From Numida meleagris (lineage: Eukaryota > Chordata > Aves > Galliformes > Numididae): 64,000 bases of DNA. This document shows, in pieces, positions 49,449-61,952 of this stretch. Position 1 is the stretch's first letter; each line of letters begins with the position of its first letter. A model generated the notes under the pieces. It had not been told where the DNA came from and did no database searches. It saw only the letters and a list, made by a program, of their open reading frames with translations. The stretch is from the NCBI RefSeq assembly GCF_002078875.1, contig NC_034414.1, positions 7,983,993 to 8,047,992 of the forward strand. Reading direction: 5' to 3'. The position numbers were made by a program, and so were the translations under genes.

Positions 49449-52400
49449 CTAACCAGAAAAGGGGAAAAGATGAAGAATTGAAGGAAGAGCTTTAGTTACT
49501 TGAGAATTTAATGAGAAAAAGATGAGAATGACTTGAAAGCATGCAAATGAATGAAAGCAATGATAAAGACAGGCTCTGAGAAAAAGCAGAGGCAAAGTCT
49601 AGCAGAGCACAAGCACGTTCATGCGTGAACAGTACAGTCCAGCTGGTGGCCACAGGAGGCTCCCAGGCAGACCACATACTTCTCTCCCTGTCAATGATGG
49701 AGAAATAGCTGGTCAAGCAAATGCTGCTCCTGCAGCACAAGGCCTCCTGTTGGGTCTGCAAAAGGCACAGGGCAATTGAGCTGGAAGCTACTACCCAGCT
49801 ACTGGGGAAAGATTGTTGTGATAAATTAAATACAAACAAACAAAAAAACCATCGCCACTTTGACTTTCTAGAACTTTGGTGTTACAGTTCAGAAAGGAAG
49901 GTGGTGACTAAACTTCATGTTAACTGACCTCAAAACTGGTATTTCAGGAAACATTCCACAAAAACCTCCTAGAAGTCCCACACAGACTCCTCTCTGAGCA
50001 TCAACAATGTGTTTCTTTCTCCCTCTCTCCAATGACTCTGAAATGCGGCAGGTAGGTAGGCAGTTCTCTGCTCACAAGGAACAGACTGCGAAGACTTTAT
50101 AGATTTACATGAAGATTTGCTACCCAAATTCACGTTACCGTTAGTGATTTTGATTTTACCCATACCCTCCCTGGAAACCCAAATGCTGCAAGAACCATTC
50201 TGATTTGGCCAGGGATCTGATGCTCTGCTTCTGGAGCCAGGATATTTTTCTTCCTAGAGGATCCCCGATCTTGCACTTTATGTTCCACTTGTTTTTTCAC
50301 TGAGCCCAGATTTTAACTCTCATGTTTCTCAGCGAAATTAGTTTTCTACTGACATCATACCACGTCTTGCTAATGGAAAGGTTTGAAAAAAAAATCAGAA
50401 AGTTACTCTCAAGAGAAAGAAAACACAACGGTTTTAAACTTCTATCAAGCTTAAGAGCAACTCTAATGCATTGTGGGTGTCTTTTCAACAATTACAATGA
50501 TCATAAATACTCTTGCTAACAACAACAACAAAAAAATCAAGTGCAAGAACTCGAGAACATGTCCAGCTCCTTACAGCCCCCCTTATCTTTTGAGTGTTAT
50601 ATCATAATTAAATTTGTCTTAATATCCAGGCAGACATAAAATATGTATGTGTAGACAACAAAGATTACTCAAAGATCATTCTATACCATTTGTTTTTGTT
50701 TAGTATAAAAAAATACAAAATATTATATAGTATCCGCGTGATTTGTTGTGTAATAACAGCAAACTGTTAAGTATATACTGTAATGCTGCCTTAAGTGGTA
50801 CGTTAAATTAGAAACCAAGAGACACTACTTGCTTAGTTTTCTATAGGATAACTAAGTTAGTTTGTATTATTTAACATCACAGAAGACAAAATTTTCCTCC
50901 CTTAAGAATGCCTATCTGAATATGTTGAACAACTTACAAGCCACATACAGCTTACTACCCATGAGATCCTAGGTAAAAGAAAGCTTTCAAAGTCTGTTGA
51001 AGCAGAGTTTACCTCAAAATAGTGAAATGCTGGAGCAACCAGTTAAGCAATAAGGCTATGCTTAAAGTGCAGGTACTTGAATTTCAGGAAAAGTATCCCT
51101 GAGCCTGAACTACACCTTGCAATTCATCAGGTGGGTTGATTTCTGTTCTCCACCCACTGGAGCAATTTGTGCCACCATTACGGGATTCAAAACAAGGAAA
51201 TTACATGTTTACACATACTTAAAAAAATGTTATTAAAAGGAAACATTTGTGTAATTTATGTGAAGTTCACACTCCATGTAAAAGCAAATGGGATTTCAGT
51301 TTAAGCTAGCAACAAAAAGATTGCTGACCACTCTAGTCTCCTAATCAACAATCACCAACACAAAATTGTTGCTGTGACCAGGAAGGAGGGCAGGAAGCAA
51401 ATGGACTTGAAGACTAATGACAGCTCCCTTTATGAAGTCTGGATAACCAGCACACGTTACTGGGAGAAGATCGCTATTGGTTCTCCTTACCCAGTTTGGA
51501 AGGTGGGTAAGTAAGAGATCAATTTGCAGCAGCCTCGGTACTGCAACTTTCAAAAGTCATTTAAACATGAAATAAAAACAGCAGGGCAGGATGAGAATCC
51601 ATAGGGGCAGCCCTGCGAGCACCTGCCATGTGCAGAAACCCACAGTGAAGGGAAGGTCAGGGAGAGCGAGAGCAGTGGCTCTGTTAAGGCTCATTAGTGA
51701 CAACAGCACAACCACCAAGCCTGTGTCTTCTCTATACCTCATTCAGCTTAGAAAAAGGGACTTTGATGATACTGTCTCCCCTTCATAATGCAAATGTAAA
51801 ACTCTCACTGCAGAAGAACTACTACTACTCTTGAGAACAGCGATGTGCATGACGCCCCATGCACATGTACAATTTTGTAGTGCCAAGGCCACAATCAATA
51901 TGACAAAAGGCTACCACTCAAATCTCAGACATGTTTATACTAGTAAAGCTTTAAACACTTTGTTGTCATGGAAAAGCATCTCTGAGTTACCTTATACAGT
52001 GAATTTCAGGAAACACTTAAAAATCCTCAAAGTGTCGTGACTTACTAGGAGTACTGACCTCTCAATGACATGTTAACAAAGTTTTTTAGCAGGCTGATAG
52101 GGTGGTCAATGTGGGAAGAGAAAGCCGCCTCCTGTATTTCCCTGCGCTATTATTTATAGCACCACAGCCAACCAACTAGTAAACCATTTTCATAAAATAA
52201 AGGAAATGTGTTTCCTGCTTCCAGAAGCATACAATGTTTCCCCTTTGCTGTTACATATCCTTAATGATTTTCCTGGTCTTACTTCACTCTGAGGGTGATA
52301 CATTTACTTTTGATGGCATCTGCTACATATATTTTACCTCTGAGATAAACAACATTTGAATAATAAGTTACTCTGTGTAGGAAACACCCAAGCCCTGTTT

Positions 52401-55400
52401 ACTGCTCACAATTAGAGACGTCACTGAAGGGAAGCAGTTGGTACAAACTCAGCAGGCAGCAAAGCTTACTGATTGCAACATGTTCATAGTTCCTATGACG
52501 TGCTGCGTGGATACACCCACATAAAGCTCACATCAATACAGTGTCCTGAAGGTCAATCCAAAGTTTAACAGCAAACAGGAGAAATCAAAGCCCAGTCTGT
52601 AAGATAATACTGTTAATATTCAGCCTAAGTGAAATATGACAGCTGGCTTAACCCAGAATGGAGTTTTGATTATTACTGATAATTTGCATATACTGTGACC
52701 CAGGAATTGATTATTAATAAATTCTAATGATTGCATTTGTAATGGTCAATGTCTTTAATAGAATCTGGAAGAAGCAACATGCATCCATTGACTTCCCTTT
52801 CAAGTGCTCCTTTCAGGACTGAGGCTTAATAATATGCTTTTGTAATAAGACAGTAAGTCCGCTCAGACACTATTTTCAGTGGATACATCACCATAGTTCA
52901 TACTACACCAATGAAAATTCAGCAGATGCCAAGGATTGTCCTGCCTGATAATATAATCATCTCAGTACTCATCTGAAATTAAAATGACAGTACTATTTAA
53001 AGGATTTGAGGGCACTGATATTCAGAGGTCATATTTTAAGAAGTCTTAGTAAGTAAATAAATAATACTTGAATATTTTCTGTTCTTCTGTCTGACACACA
53101 AGAACACGTGGGAGATCTTTCTGTTGGCTTATCTGTCCTTTGGAACTTTTTCATACTGAAGTTTAGACCTACCTAGTGATAACTCTTAGAATTAGTATTA
53201 TAGTCTCTGTTTTGAGTCCTATAAAGCCACCCTCAAGGTAGCATGAACACAGCCAGTTACCAGTACATACAGTTAAGGGGTCCAAATACATTTTATAAAG
53301 CTATCATACACACTACTTCAAAGTGCAAGCTGTGCAACTGAAATATCTTTATGCGTATATAGTTATTGCTGCACATTTATACAGCATTTTATAGCACATG
53401 ATACAACTGATGTTTTGAGAAGTGTGCAGTCTTAAAATACAGAAGTATCACAGGACTGAATTAACTTCATAGTACATGAATGGGATGGAGAAGAAAATCT
53501 GAGCATATCCATGAGCACATCACTAACATGCTGTCTTGGGCATAAGTACAAAGGGACATTAAGTCCATCCTGTCCTCAGGGAAGGATTCACATTACTCAT
53601 GTAAAGCTAATGTATGCTGGCACAACCTGCTCTGAAAGGTGCCTGTGCTGCAGATACAAGGCCTCCTCTGCCACTTTACTCCCTGCCATCAAGGGTCCCT
53701 CACCCCCACACCCAAGCCTGACCCAAATCTCCCTTTCTACTCTGACTCCTTATCATGTCTACAGAAGGCACCCTCCTCTTACCTGTCAGCAGCCTTGCCC
53801 AAAACCATGGCTGAATGACCCTCTTCCATCCCTGCCAGTAACCCACTTGAGCTCACTGGCAACCCCAGGAAAAAAAATATACATATTTATTTATTTTTTT
53901 TAAATTACTACCTTTCCCACTGAAATGTCTACAGGATTGGGGTTCATTTGAATCTGCCTCAGAGGGGAGGAAAGAAGTTGTTAGCCTGTTCATTATCAGG
54001 CTATTTAAAGTTCTCAGATATCCTGTGCCAAATGCAGTATATTTAGACATATGCAATGTACAAAAGGACGTGAGCCTGTACAGCTCCATGGAGCAGCATA
54101 CTAGGCAGCAGGATGTTCTAGCATGTAGATCTGCTGAAGAACACATCTAGTCCTATCTAACCAAGCAACAATTTACCAAATAAGATCAATATACATTTAC
54201 TGTGCTCATGACAGAACAAGCTTTTCTAGTCTCAGTTGTGCTTCACCCTGCCATTACCTCTGGAGAGAGAATTTCAGTTACAGTAAACACACACTAACTG
54301 AAATCAAATAACAACAAACTATTGATATGCCATTTAAATACAGTGGTAAACCAATAAAAGGTTGTGAATGCATTTTAAACAAAACACTGTTGAATTAAAA
54401 CATCCAAAACCAATTACTTATGCCAAACGCTTTTTTAGAAGAAAAATTTTTAAATCCCATCAAGAAAACTCCTCTTTCTGATGAAGTTTCCACATGATTA
54501 AGAGCTTAGTTCTCATGTGCTGAAGGCTGGGTCACACTGTTTTTTGCTCTCTTTACATCAACACAGTACTATTCCAAAGCCTATGACCAACAGGTCCTGA
54601 TATTTTGTAAGCCATTACTTAGCTTAAAATCCACCACTTGCTTTATGTCCTAGGTCACAGAAAGCACGGAGTGAATCTAGGAAAAGCAATGATTTTGAAG
54701 CTGAAGGGGATTAGAGGATTACAGCAGTTAGGCACCTGCTGGGCTTGCAGTGTCCTTGGAAGACTGTGTAGCCTGCATTTTCCAGGGGAATGAGAGAGGA
54801 ATAGAGCTTTCCTAGTGCAACTCCAGCTAATCCAAGGAACGTACCTTTGCAAACTACATGTCAGCCTAATATCTACCTGCTTGGTTACTGCTCCAACTGT
54901 TAGCCTGATTTCAAACAGCATCAACAATATAGTGGGAAAAGAAACAAACAAAAACAAAATCAATACCCCCAAAACAAAAAAGATCTAGACCAATTCCACT
55001 AAATGATCCTGCTGAACATCCATCAGACCGTGTCTGCACTGGGTCATGGCAGTCATTCCCAGTGCTTCCAGAAATATCATGTTTCCACCCTCATTTCCAC
55101 ATGAAGGCAATACTCCTATGCAGTACTGCAGCCTTTCAGTGCTCCCAGACTGCCACTACATAATCAGGATCAAGGAAAGGGAACCAGGGCCTTTTACCAG
55201 CCCTGAAAAGCTAAAACATATCAAACTTTCCTCAATTAAAACACTTCTGAGACAGAGGAGTTGGAAGCCAATGTCACCTCATCTTCCACAGATAAAATCA
55301 CATTTTAAAACTAGCATAAGCAGTAAGAGCTGAATCTCTCTTATTCACGTGTTACCGAATTGTTTTCATTAAGCCTATGCTGGTTTCCCCTGCATGAAGC

Positions 55401-55984
55401 TTGCTATTACAAAGAACTGAGTTCTAGCAATTAACATGCAGAAATGAGTTTAAAGTACAAATAAGTAAACAAACGAAACAGTGAAGTCTGGTTGTATCAA
55501 CACGTGCTTACACAATCCTAACACACATCCGCTATTTAAAATAACCATTATCATCCAGATTCTTCCCTGCGGGCCCAGCTGATAATCTTATAAAAATAAA
55601 TACCCACCCAGCACAGCTAACTAAACCCCTAACATCCAGGCAGATACACAGTGTGAAATTATCTCTCCATTAAGCATTTCTGTGGCATTATCTAACAACA
55701 GAACATTGGAATTAAACATCAACACCAAAAATTCAGAATTTAAGCCAGAACTTTCTCAATTACTTGTTCTATTCTTTAGCTTTATAGACAAGCCATTTGT
55801 TGACTTTCCTCTCACAAACATGCAGAATTCACCACAGTGAAGGAAATTGAAGTTTAATTCTATTGCCAAATACAAACTATAGAATGGATCCACCGTGCAA
55901 AGGCAGCACCTTTCATCCAAGCCATTTCTCAAACAGCCTTACCACAAGTTTGGATTTTACAGGAAAAATCTGTTAATAGAGTAC
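49449..55984 (-). other. MICAL2 intron
   Basis: A 6.54-kb phase-0 intron containing the candidate 42-bp microexon at 53912-53953. I see no other element that I can name. Confidence 0.8.
53912..53953 (-). CDS. MICAL2: candidate 42-bp cassette microexon of MICAL2
   Basis: This is a prediction from splice signals alone. A very strong acceptor (long pyrimidine run, then CTGAGGCAG) and a good donor (AAG|GTAGTA) bracket 42 bp that is open in phase 0 and encodes IQMNPNPVDISVGK. It sits in the 6.5-kb intron between two phase-0 exons, so inclusion would add 14 residues without a frameshift. I do not recognise the peptide. It could be a chance pair of sites. Confidence 0.35.
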
Positions 55985-56116
55985 CTGTCTAGAAGGAAGA
56001 ACAGGGGAAGCTGAACCTACAGATGATGGAGAAGAGGCAGCAGCTGAATCATGAGGTGGAGGGCAAGAGGGAGTTGGGGGCTGAGAATGGGATAAGCCTT
56101 TAGTAGGCAGCTTATT
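55985..56116 (-). CDS. MICAL2: MICAL2 exon, Ser/Pro-rich linker
   Basis: The exon is 132 bp, 44 codons, phase 0 to phase 0, acceptor ACACAG, donor CAG|GTACTC. It encodes NKLPTKGLSHSQPPTPS followed by a proline- and serine-rich run ending SVGSASPVLPSRQ. The KGLSH...PP...SSPS...SASP pattern is characteristic of the MICAL2 linker before LIM. Composition suggests a disordered region. If the next exon used is 49341-49448, the bird protein has a shorter linker here than I remember for mammals; a candidate microexon lies between. Confidence 0.9.
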
Positions 56117-56716
56117 CTGTGTAGAGCAGAAACAGAGGAGAGTTATCCAAGAGAGAGTGACATTAGCACAGGTTAAGAGAATAACTTCACAGTCATGCAC
56201 AAGAAAAAGGATAACTACAATTTTGCACCATTCTCTATTTCTGCATAGTGAGAAGTCATTGAAATCATCATGACAAAACCTTCATCTCAGATGGTATTAT
56301 TATTCTCAGTTTTCTTATAAAAATAATTACAATGTGCAATAAGATAAGAAAGAATTAAAAAATGCTAAATGCCAGATTTCACTGACTGAGAGCTATGGCT
56401 CACCAATTCATTAGAAACAGTGAGCTACTAGTGCATACTTGTAAATACAAGGCATGGTTTATTTTAAGACATTTCTCTTATGCTGAAGTACTCTGACCAG
56501 CTTTATGATTTCGACTGTGTTTTTACCTCAATTAAATCATGCAATAATATTTAAACTTTTTACCAGATTCAATGGAATTCAAATGACTTATCAGATCCAC
56601 CCAAAATGAAAGAAAGGTTAAAAACAAGATCATGGCAATTTTTTTTTTCTAACCCAAGAATTCTCAAATCACTCTTCTAACTCAACAGCTCTGCAGGTAC
56701 AAAACCTAATATTCAC
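56117..56716 (-). other. MICAL2 intron
   Basis: A 600-bp phase-0 intron, AT-rich. Nothing further is seen. Confidence 0.85.
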
Positions 56717-56818
56717 CTTTGGAAACTCCATGTATCCAAACAGTGAGGCAAGATGTGCTGCTTTCTCTTTAATGTTCTTTTTATGGAATTCTCTATTTGC
56801 TATGGTCTGAGCTCTTTT
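56717..56818 (-). CDS. MICAL2: MICAL2 exon, [12 protein letters not shown] segment
   Basis: The exon is 102 bp, 34 codons, phase 0 to phase 0. The acceptor is CTGCAG and the donor AAG|GTGAAT. The peptide contains [19 protein letters not shown], which matches a segment I recognise in vertebrate MICAL2 immediately before the serine/proline-rich stretch. Together with the next exon this is the main reason for choosing MICAL2 over MICAL3. A (CT)n microsatellite on the coding strand lies 39-59 nt upstream of the exon, in or next to the polypyrimidine tract. Confidence 0.9.
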
Positions 56819-56856
56819 CTGCAGTAAGAGCCAGGAAAGGAAAGCCAAGGAAAGAA

Positions 56857-56877
56857 AGAGAGAGAGAGAGAGAGAGA
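56857..56877. repeat. (GA)n microsatellite next to an exon acceptor
   Basis: About ten GA units on the plus strand, hence (CT)n on the MICAL2 strand, 39-59 nt upstream of the exon at 56717-56818. It forms part of an extended pyrimidine tract. Confidence 0.95.
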
Positions 56878-57051
56878 TTTCAGTTAATGTCACAAATATC
56901 ATCAGAATACAGCAAGTATGCAGAAAGTATTTTAATTGTCTTAATGTGTCCTAAAATGAACAGATAAAAAGCAAGCATATCCAGGGAAAATACAGCATAC
57001 ATATTAATATATGCGGTTAAGAGACAGAAAGGAAAAGAAATTGCTCATCAC

Positions 57052-57264
57052 CTGTTTCATTTTTTCGTCCAGGTGCTGAAGACGCTCAAGTACTCCAGAA
57101 AGTACAAATGCAGCGGAACAGGCAGATGCAAGATTTTCAGATGGTTCTGACAGACTGCGCTGGATCTCTCTTTTTTCTATAGCCTTTGGTCTCCTGGCCA
57201 TATCATCAGAACCATTTAAAGACTGTTTGGTTTCCCTGACCTCGTGTTCAGTTCTAGCTACCAC
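57052..57264 (-). CDS. MICAL2: MICAL2 exon, linker with phosphosite-like motif and helix
   Basis: The exon is 213 bp, 71 codons, phase 0 to phase 0, with donor CAG|GTGATG. The first half is polar; the middle has KREIQRSLSEPSENL, where RSLSEP resembles a basophilic-kinase or 14-3-3-type site. The end, SGVLERLQHLDEKMKQ, looks like an amphipathic helix. The acceptor is ambiguous: two AGs lie 6 nt apart (CCCAG then TTTCAG), and both keep the frame. The upstream one would add Phe-Gln and move the start to 57270. Confidence 0.85.
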
Positions 57265-59285
57265 CTGAAACTGGGAAACACTTGAAGTGAAAAAAAATCT
57301 CCTTTCTGCACTACCATGCAGCATATTCAGTTTTTAAAGATGCTTCCGAAAGCATGGCACAGTCATGCATGGAACTAGAAATGAAATGCTCTCCTGGATC
57401 TCACAGCACTCTCTCCACACTATTTATTGCACATCTACTGCTTGTGCCCATGCACAGAAATACATCAGTGCTACTTATGAAAGTGTTGACATACTCCTTT
57501 AAGTTTATCCCAGTTTTTAATGAATAACCCCACACAGCATCAGCAGAGAAGAACATGACAACGTGTCTCCTTATAGTTTTGTTTTTTCTTTTAGTCAAGT
57601 TCTTTTTTAGCATCGCATCTGCCTGAAACTAGTGAATCAACTTGTAAAAATAGCAGCACTAGTCCTTGGCATAATGCTAGATCTAACATGACATGACACA
57701 AGACGTAATGTTTTCCTGATCTGAAGCATTTTGCGACAAGCTCAGAATGAGTCTCTGATTTTTGAACTTCAATTACTTCAAAAGCTCTTTCATATGAACT
57801 CAACCAGTTCAGCTTTGTCAAATTCAGTCTTAAAAATTACTTTCCAGTTGGTCTTTTCATGATAGTTTTCTACTTCATCCCATCTGTCCAATTCAAATAA
57901 GTACAAAAACTCTCCAAACTTCTCAGAATTAAAATTAAAAAATGACAATCCCAACCAGTTTCAGTGTGCTTACAATATTACAAAACAGCACATCTGCCAT
58001 AAAAATAATCGATTCTCGTTTATGAATATGCATTTTTCTTCATGCTGCCCTGAACAATGTCAGCGCAATTCAGATCTCATTTTGCTGCAGACTACTCTTG
58101 GAAGATCACTACAGAATATTTACTAACATTGAAAATTCTAACACAAAGTGAGTATCAATACTATTTGATACAAGATTGCTTGCACTGGAAACGCTAAGAG
58201 GAAAAATTAAACAAAGTTGTCATGGTTTTATGATTTTCTGTTATTGGTATTCCACATCATAACATCGTGTAGCGTATGTACCTTGTTCTCAGAAGAAAAG
58301 AACTACTACATTCCCCAGGGGACTTTGCTCCCTTGTTACCATTTTCCAGTCAGAGGGAAAGATAAAAAACTTGCAGATCACGAGACCTTGCTCTCTTTCC
58401 GCCCGTCTCTCGTCCTGGCAGCATCTCTCTCCCCAGCCGTCTCACCATCGGTATTAAAGCCTACCTTAACTTTGGACACTCTCTCTCATTGTATTGGATT
58501 TATCAGCTTAAATTGTAATTATATTGAATTGTATTGTGTTATTCTGCATTCCGATATCTTATTCAGTAAAGTAGTTTGTTTCTCCTCAGATTGTTGCTGC
58601 TGTTTTGCTCTCAGGCTCATCTCCTTACCCTTTTTCCCTTTTCCCTTTCTCGGGGGTGGGTCCATGGGTCCCCTGCCCCATTCGTCAAGGAATCGAGCTG
58701 AACGCCCATAAACCGTTGACACAAGTACTCAAAAATTTCACCCTATGTATATCATGCTACAGAAGAGCTTCCAGCAGTATTTCTCACAAGTTCTACTTAA
58801 AGAGGTAAAAAACCTGGTCATTAAAATCAGATTTTCAATGCTCAAGCCTTTGTCTTAGATATGCTGCCAGTTTTCTCAGAGTTGCAAACTCCCTTTGCCC
58901 CATTACAAACAGCACAAAGCATCACATACACACACAGAATTTTTTCAACTACTGCTGTGCTTTTCTTACATGCTAAATGCAGATAAGCAATGATAGCTAT
59001 ACAGTTTGAACTCTAGATGTGATGATACATAAATCAAGACCTATAGGTTTTCCGAGTTCTTTCCATGCAGTTACTGATTCTTTCCAATAGTTTTCTCACC
59101 TGGTCAAGCAGGTCTAAAAAAAGCACTGAACTTTATGGTAGTTTTCACAAGCCTAAGCTATCTGTTAACTCTGCAGGTTACATCTAAATATAATTTTATG
59201 TATTTTGTGGTTACACAAATACAGCAAGTCCCCAGCAGAAAGAGAAACAGCACGCTTGTAACGTGTTACCCATGTGAGTTCCTAC
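57265..59285 (-). other. MICAL2 intron with antisense solo LTR
   Basis: A 2.02-kb phase-0 intron; a quarter of it is the solo LTR at 58218-58721. Confidence 0.85.
58218..58721 (+). mobile_element. solo LTR of an endogenous retrovirus
   Basis: A 504-bp block begins TGTCATGG and ends GTTGACA, giving inverted TGTCA...TGACA termini. The flanks are AAAGT (58213-58217) and CAAGT (58722-58726), a 5-bp target-site duplication with one mismatch. No internal viral genes or second LTR lie nearby, so it is a recombined solo LTR. It lies antisense to MICAL2 in the 57265-59285 intron. The long plus-strand open frame across it is not a gene. Confidence 0.72.
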
Positions 59286-59390
59286 CTGCCTTTTTGGTTG
59301 AGGTGGAAGAAGACTTGGATCCTTAGGTTGAGCAAAGCGAGGATTAACAGGAGAGTCAGAAGAGAGCTGTGCTGGTCTATTTATTTGCTC
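59286..59390 (-). CDS. MICAL2: MICAL2 exon, proline-rich linker
   Basis: The exon is 105 bp and 35 codons long, phase 0 to phase 0, ending at CAG|GTAGGA. The peptide is low-complexity and proline-rich (SPVNPRFAQPKDPSLLPPQ) and ends PKRQ. I chose the ACAAG acceptor because it keeps phase 0 with the preceding exon; a second AG at about 59377 (AATAG) would break the frame. It is probably disordered linker that could bind SH3-type partners, but that is inference only. Confidence 0.82.
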
Positions 59391-61253
59391 CTTGTACAGC
59401 ATTTTTAAATTATAAAGACAGAGTAGAAAAAAGAGGAAGATAGTAAATAGGATTCCAAGATATTGTGAAGAAGAAAGAAACAAAAGTTGTTTTTAAAGAG
59501 ATACTACTACAGAGTTTCATCAACATGTTTTGCAAATGTTTGTCCCCAACACATTTTATTTATCTTTCTACTATCAAAGATGTAGTTAAAATTCAAAATA
59601 TTCAGCATTCTCCAAGGGAGGTTATGATCTAAATGAAATCACAGAATCATAGAATCATCAAGGTTGGAAAAGTCCTCCAAGATCATCCAGTCCAACTGTC
59701 CATCTATCAGCAATATTTCCCACTAAACCATGTCCCTCAGTACAACATCTAAGCGTTTCTTGAACACCTCCAGGATCAGTGACTCCACCATCTCCCTGGG
59801 CAGCCCATTCCAGTGCCTGACCAATCTTTCAGAGAGGAATTATTTCCTAATGTCCAACCTTAATCTCCCTTGGTGCAACTTGAGGCCATTCCCTCTAGTC
59901 CTATCACTAGCTACATGGGAGAAGAGGCTGACCCCCACTTTGTCACAGCCTCCCTTCAGGTACTTGTAGAGAGTGATAAGGTCACATCTGAGCCTCCTTT
60001 TCGCCAGACTGAACAATCCCAGCTCCCTCAGCCACTCCTCATAAGACTTGTGCTCCAGACCCCTCACAGCTTCACTGCCCTTCTCTGAACATACTCCATG
60101 GCCTTGATGTCTTTCTTGTAGTGAGTGGGCCAAAACTGAACACAGTACTTGAGGTGCGGCCTCACCAGTGCTGAGTTCAGAGGGATGATCACTTCTCTGC
60201 TCCTGCTGACAATGCTATTTCTGATACAAGCCAGGATGCAATTGGCCTTGGCCACCTGGACACAGTGCTGGCTCATGTTCAGCCAAGCACCAACCAATAC
60301 CCCCAGGCCCATTTCCTGTACACAGTCTTCCAGCCACTCTGTCCCAAGCCTGTAGTGCTAACCTTGGGTAAATGCATCAAGGCTTCCTTGAACATAGACA
60401 AGAAAAGCTCTGTACAGATATCATAAATCTCAGGGCACTGACATGTAGCTGGGAAGAATGCAAACAGTAGTGGTTGACTATCAAAGTCACTTGACCACTG
60501 TGAAGACTACACCTCCTGAAGACTTAAATATTTAAATTAACAAATAAATACATGCACAAAATTAAGAAAGCTACGACCCTTGACAGCTCTTGGACACCTT
60601 GTGTATCCTTCCTTCAGACTTTTTTAGGTAACAGATTTGAATTCAGCTGATTCACCAAGCCGTCTTGCTGACTTAAGTATGCTTTTGAGATTGTCATCGT
60701 TACCTTGAAAGCCTGGGATTATTTGCTGGGATTACAGCATTTATGCAAATACTGTGAAACATTCAAATATATTCTACTATGCCTTCTTCAGCAATGGAAA
60801 AGAAAGCTGCACACATCTTTCAGAAAGAATAGGTTCCCTTCTTAATCTTTCTATAAATTGTTCACAAAGATTCCACTGATATTTAGTGCTCTCTACTCAC
60901 AAAATACAGGCAATAAGTTCTGCTGTGATACCATACACAGCCCAAGAGACTCCTATACAAATTAAATTCCTACAGACTGCTGTACAGGAGATTTCCAGAC
61001 TCTGAAATTCTACTACATGATATTAATATTAAAACACAATGATCAATCTCCATATTACTTACTCATATTTATTCCCTAATTATTAAGAGGAATACCCTTT
61101 AATTTGCATAAAGAAATTAAAACATGAAAGAAATTAAATCCACTTCAAACATCCAACACATCCGCTTTTTTCCCCTTGAAATCTGCACCACACTCATACG
61201 GAGGGACTATTGTTTAATTTCAGAGGTGACTTTGATGTTCATCTATGACCTAC
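59391..61253 (-). other. MICAL2 intron with CR1
   Basis: A 1.86-kb phase-0 intron containing the CR1 at 59639-60358. Its acceptor-side 800 bp show nothing else. Confidence 0.85.
59639..60358 (-). mobile_element. CR1 LINE, 5'-truncated
   Basis: The 3' terminus at the low coordinate reads TCACAGAATCATAGAATCAT, followed by TTGGAAAAGTCCTCCAAGAT and other CR1 body sequence. The minus strand near 60064-60300 still shows a degraded reverse-transcriptase C-terminus ([20 protein letters not shown]). Its sequence differs from the 45562 and 62574 copies and so probably belongs to another CR1 subfamily. It lies in the MICAL2 intron 59391-61253. Confidence 0.93.
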
Positions 61254-61403
61254 CTGCCTCCGAAAAATCGTATTTGAAGCATTCTCTTCAAACTTTGCCA
61301 ACAGTTGAGTCGCCATTGATTTAACTTTATTCTGGTTCATTCCTTCTCTGCCATCATTCTGATCTTTCCCAACACTTGTCCCTTGGCTTGAAAATCCAGA
61401 GGC
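61254..61403 (-). CDS. MICAL2: MICAL2 exon, linker between CH and LIM
   Basis: The exon is 150 bp, 50 codons, phase 0 to phase 0. The acceptor is ATTGCAG and the donor CAG|GTAGGT. The encoded peptide contains [16 protein letters not shown], a motif I recognise from the MICAL family just after the CH domain, followed by IFRRQ. Frame and phase fit the exons on either side. No catalytic residues are expected here; the region joins the actin-modifying N-terminal half to the LIM domain. MICAL3 has a similar segment, so the paralogue call rests on later exons. Confidence 0.9.
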
Positions 61404-61952
61404 CTGCAATAAAAGAACTAATTGTTTTTCTCAAGTTCACTAATGACACTAATGAAGGGAGAAAATAACATCCTAACCAGCAAAGAATCTAAAGCATCTT
61501 GACAGTGACACTGTTTAGCATGCAAAATTCCCAGAGGGCAGTAAATAGGGAACATGAATCAGCATTGGTGATCACAAAGCAGAGTCACAAAGGTTATTAA
61601 TCTGAGAGAGAGGGCAGTAACCAAGCTACAACACAAACTCTTCAAACACAGACAAAAATAGTTTAAGTAACTGAATTGCAAAACGGAAAAAAAACCTATA
61701 CATTAATATTCTAGTGTCAGAAAGAAAATGAACTAGTGTGACTGATTTAAAGCTCTAATTTCTACTGAACAATTTTAATAAAATTAGCTTCTCTTCAGTG
61801 CACAGAACAACGAATTCAAAGTTTTGGCATGACGGGGTTTTTGTTCCCACCAAGCGTAAGAGGCCATGCCCCACTCTTCTAACTCCACCTGCCTCCTCAG
61901 TTCTGGCACTTATCAACGAGCTGGATAGGTGCTGACACTGCTTAACACCAAC
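61404..61952 (-). other. MICAL2 intron
   Basis: A 549-bp phase-0 intron. Nothing else is seen. Confidence 0.8.

Noticed and set aside
53853..54146. 97-codon minus-strand open frame over the candidate microexon
   Set aside because: It is in a different frame from the splice-bounded 42-nt exon and runs through the acceptor; no support of its own.
58217..58711. 164-codon plus-strand open frame
   Set aside because: It lies wholly inside the solo LTR and has no recognisable protein features.
60064..60312. 82-codon minus-strand open frame with [10 protein letters not shown]
   Set aside because: It is the C-terminal remnant of CR1 ORF2 and part of the repeat.
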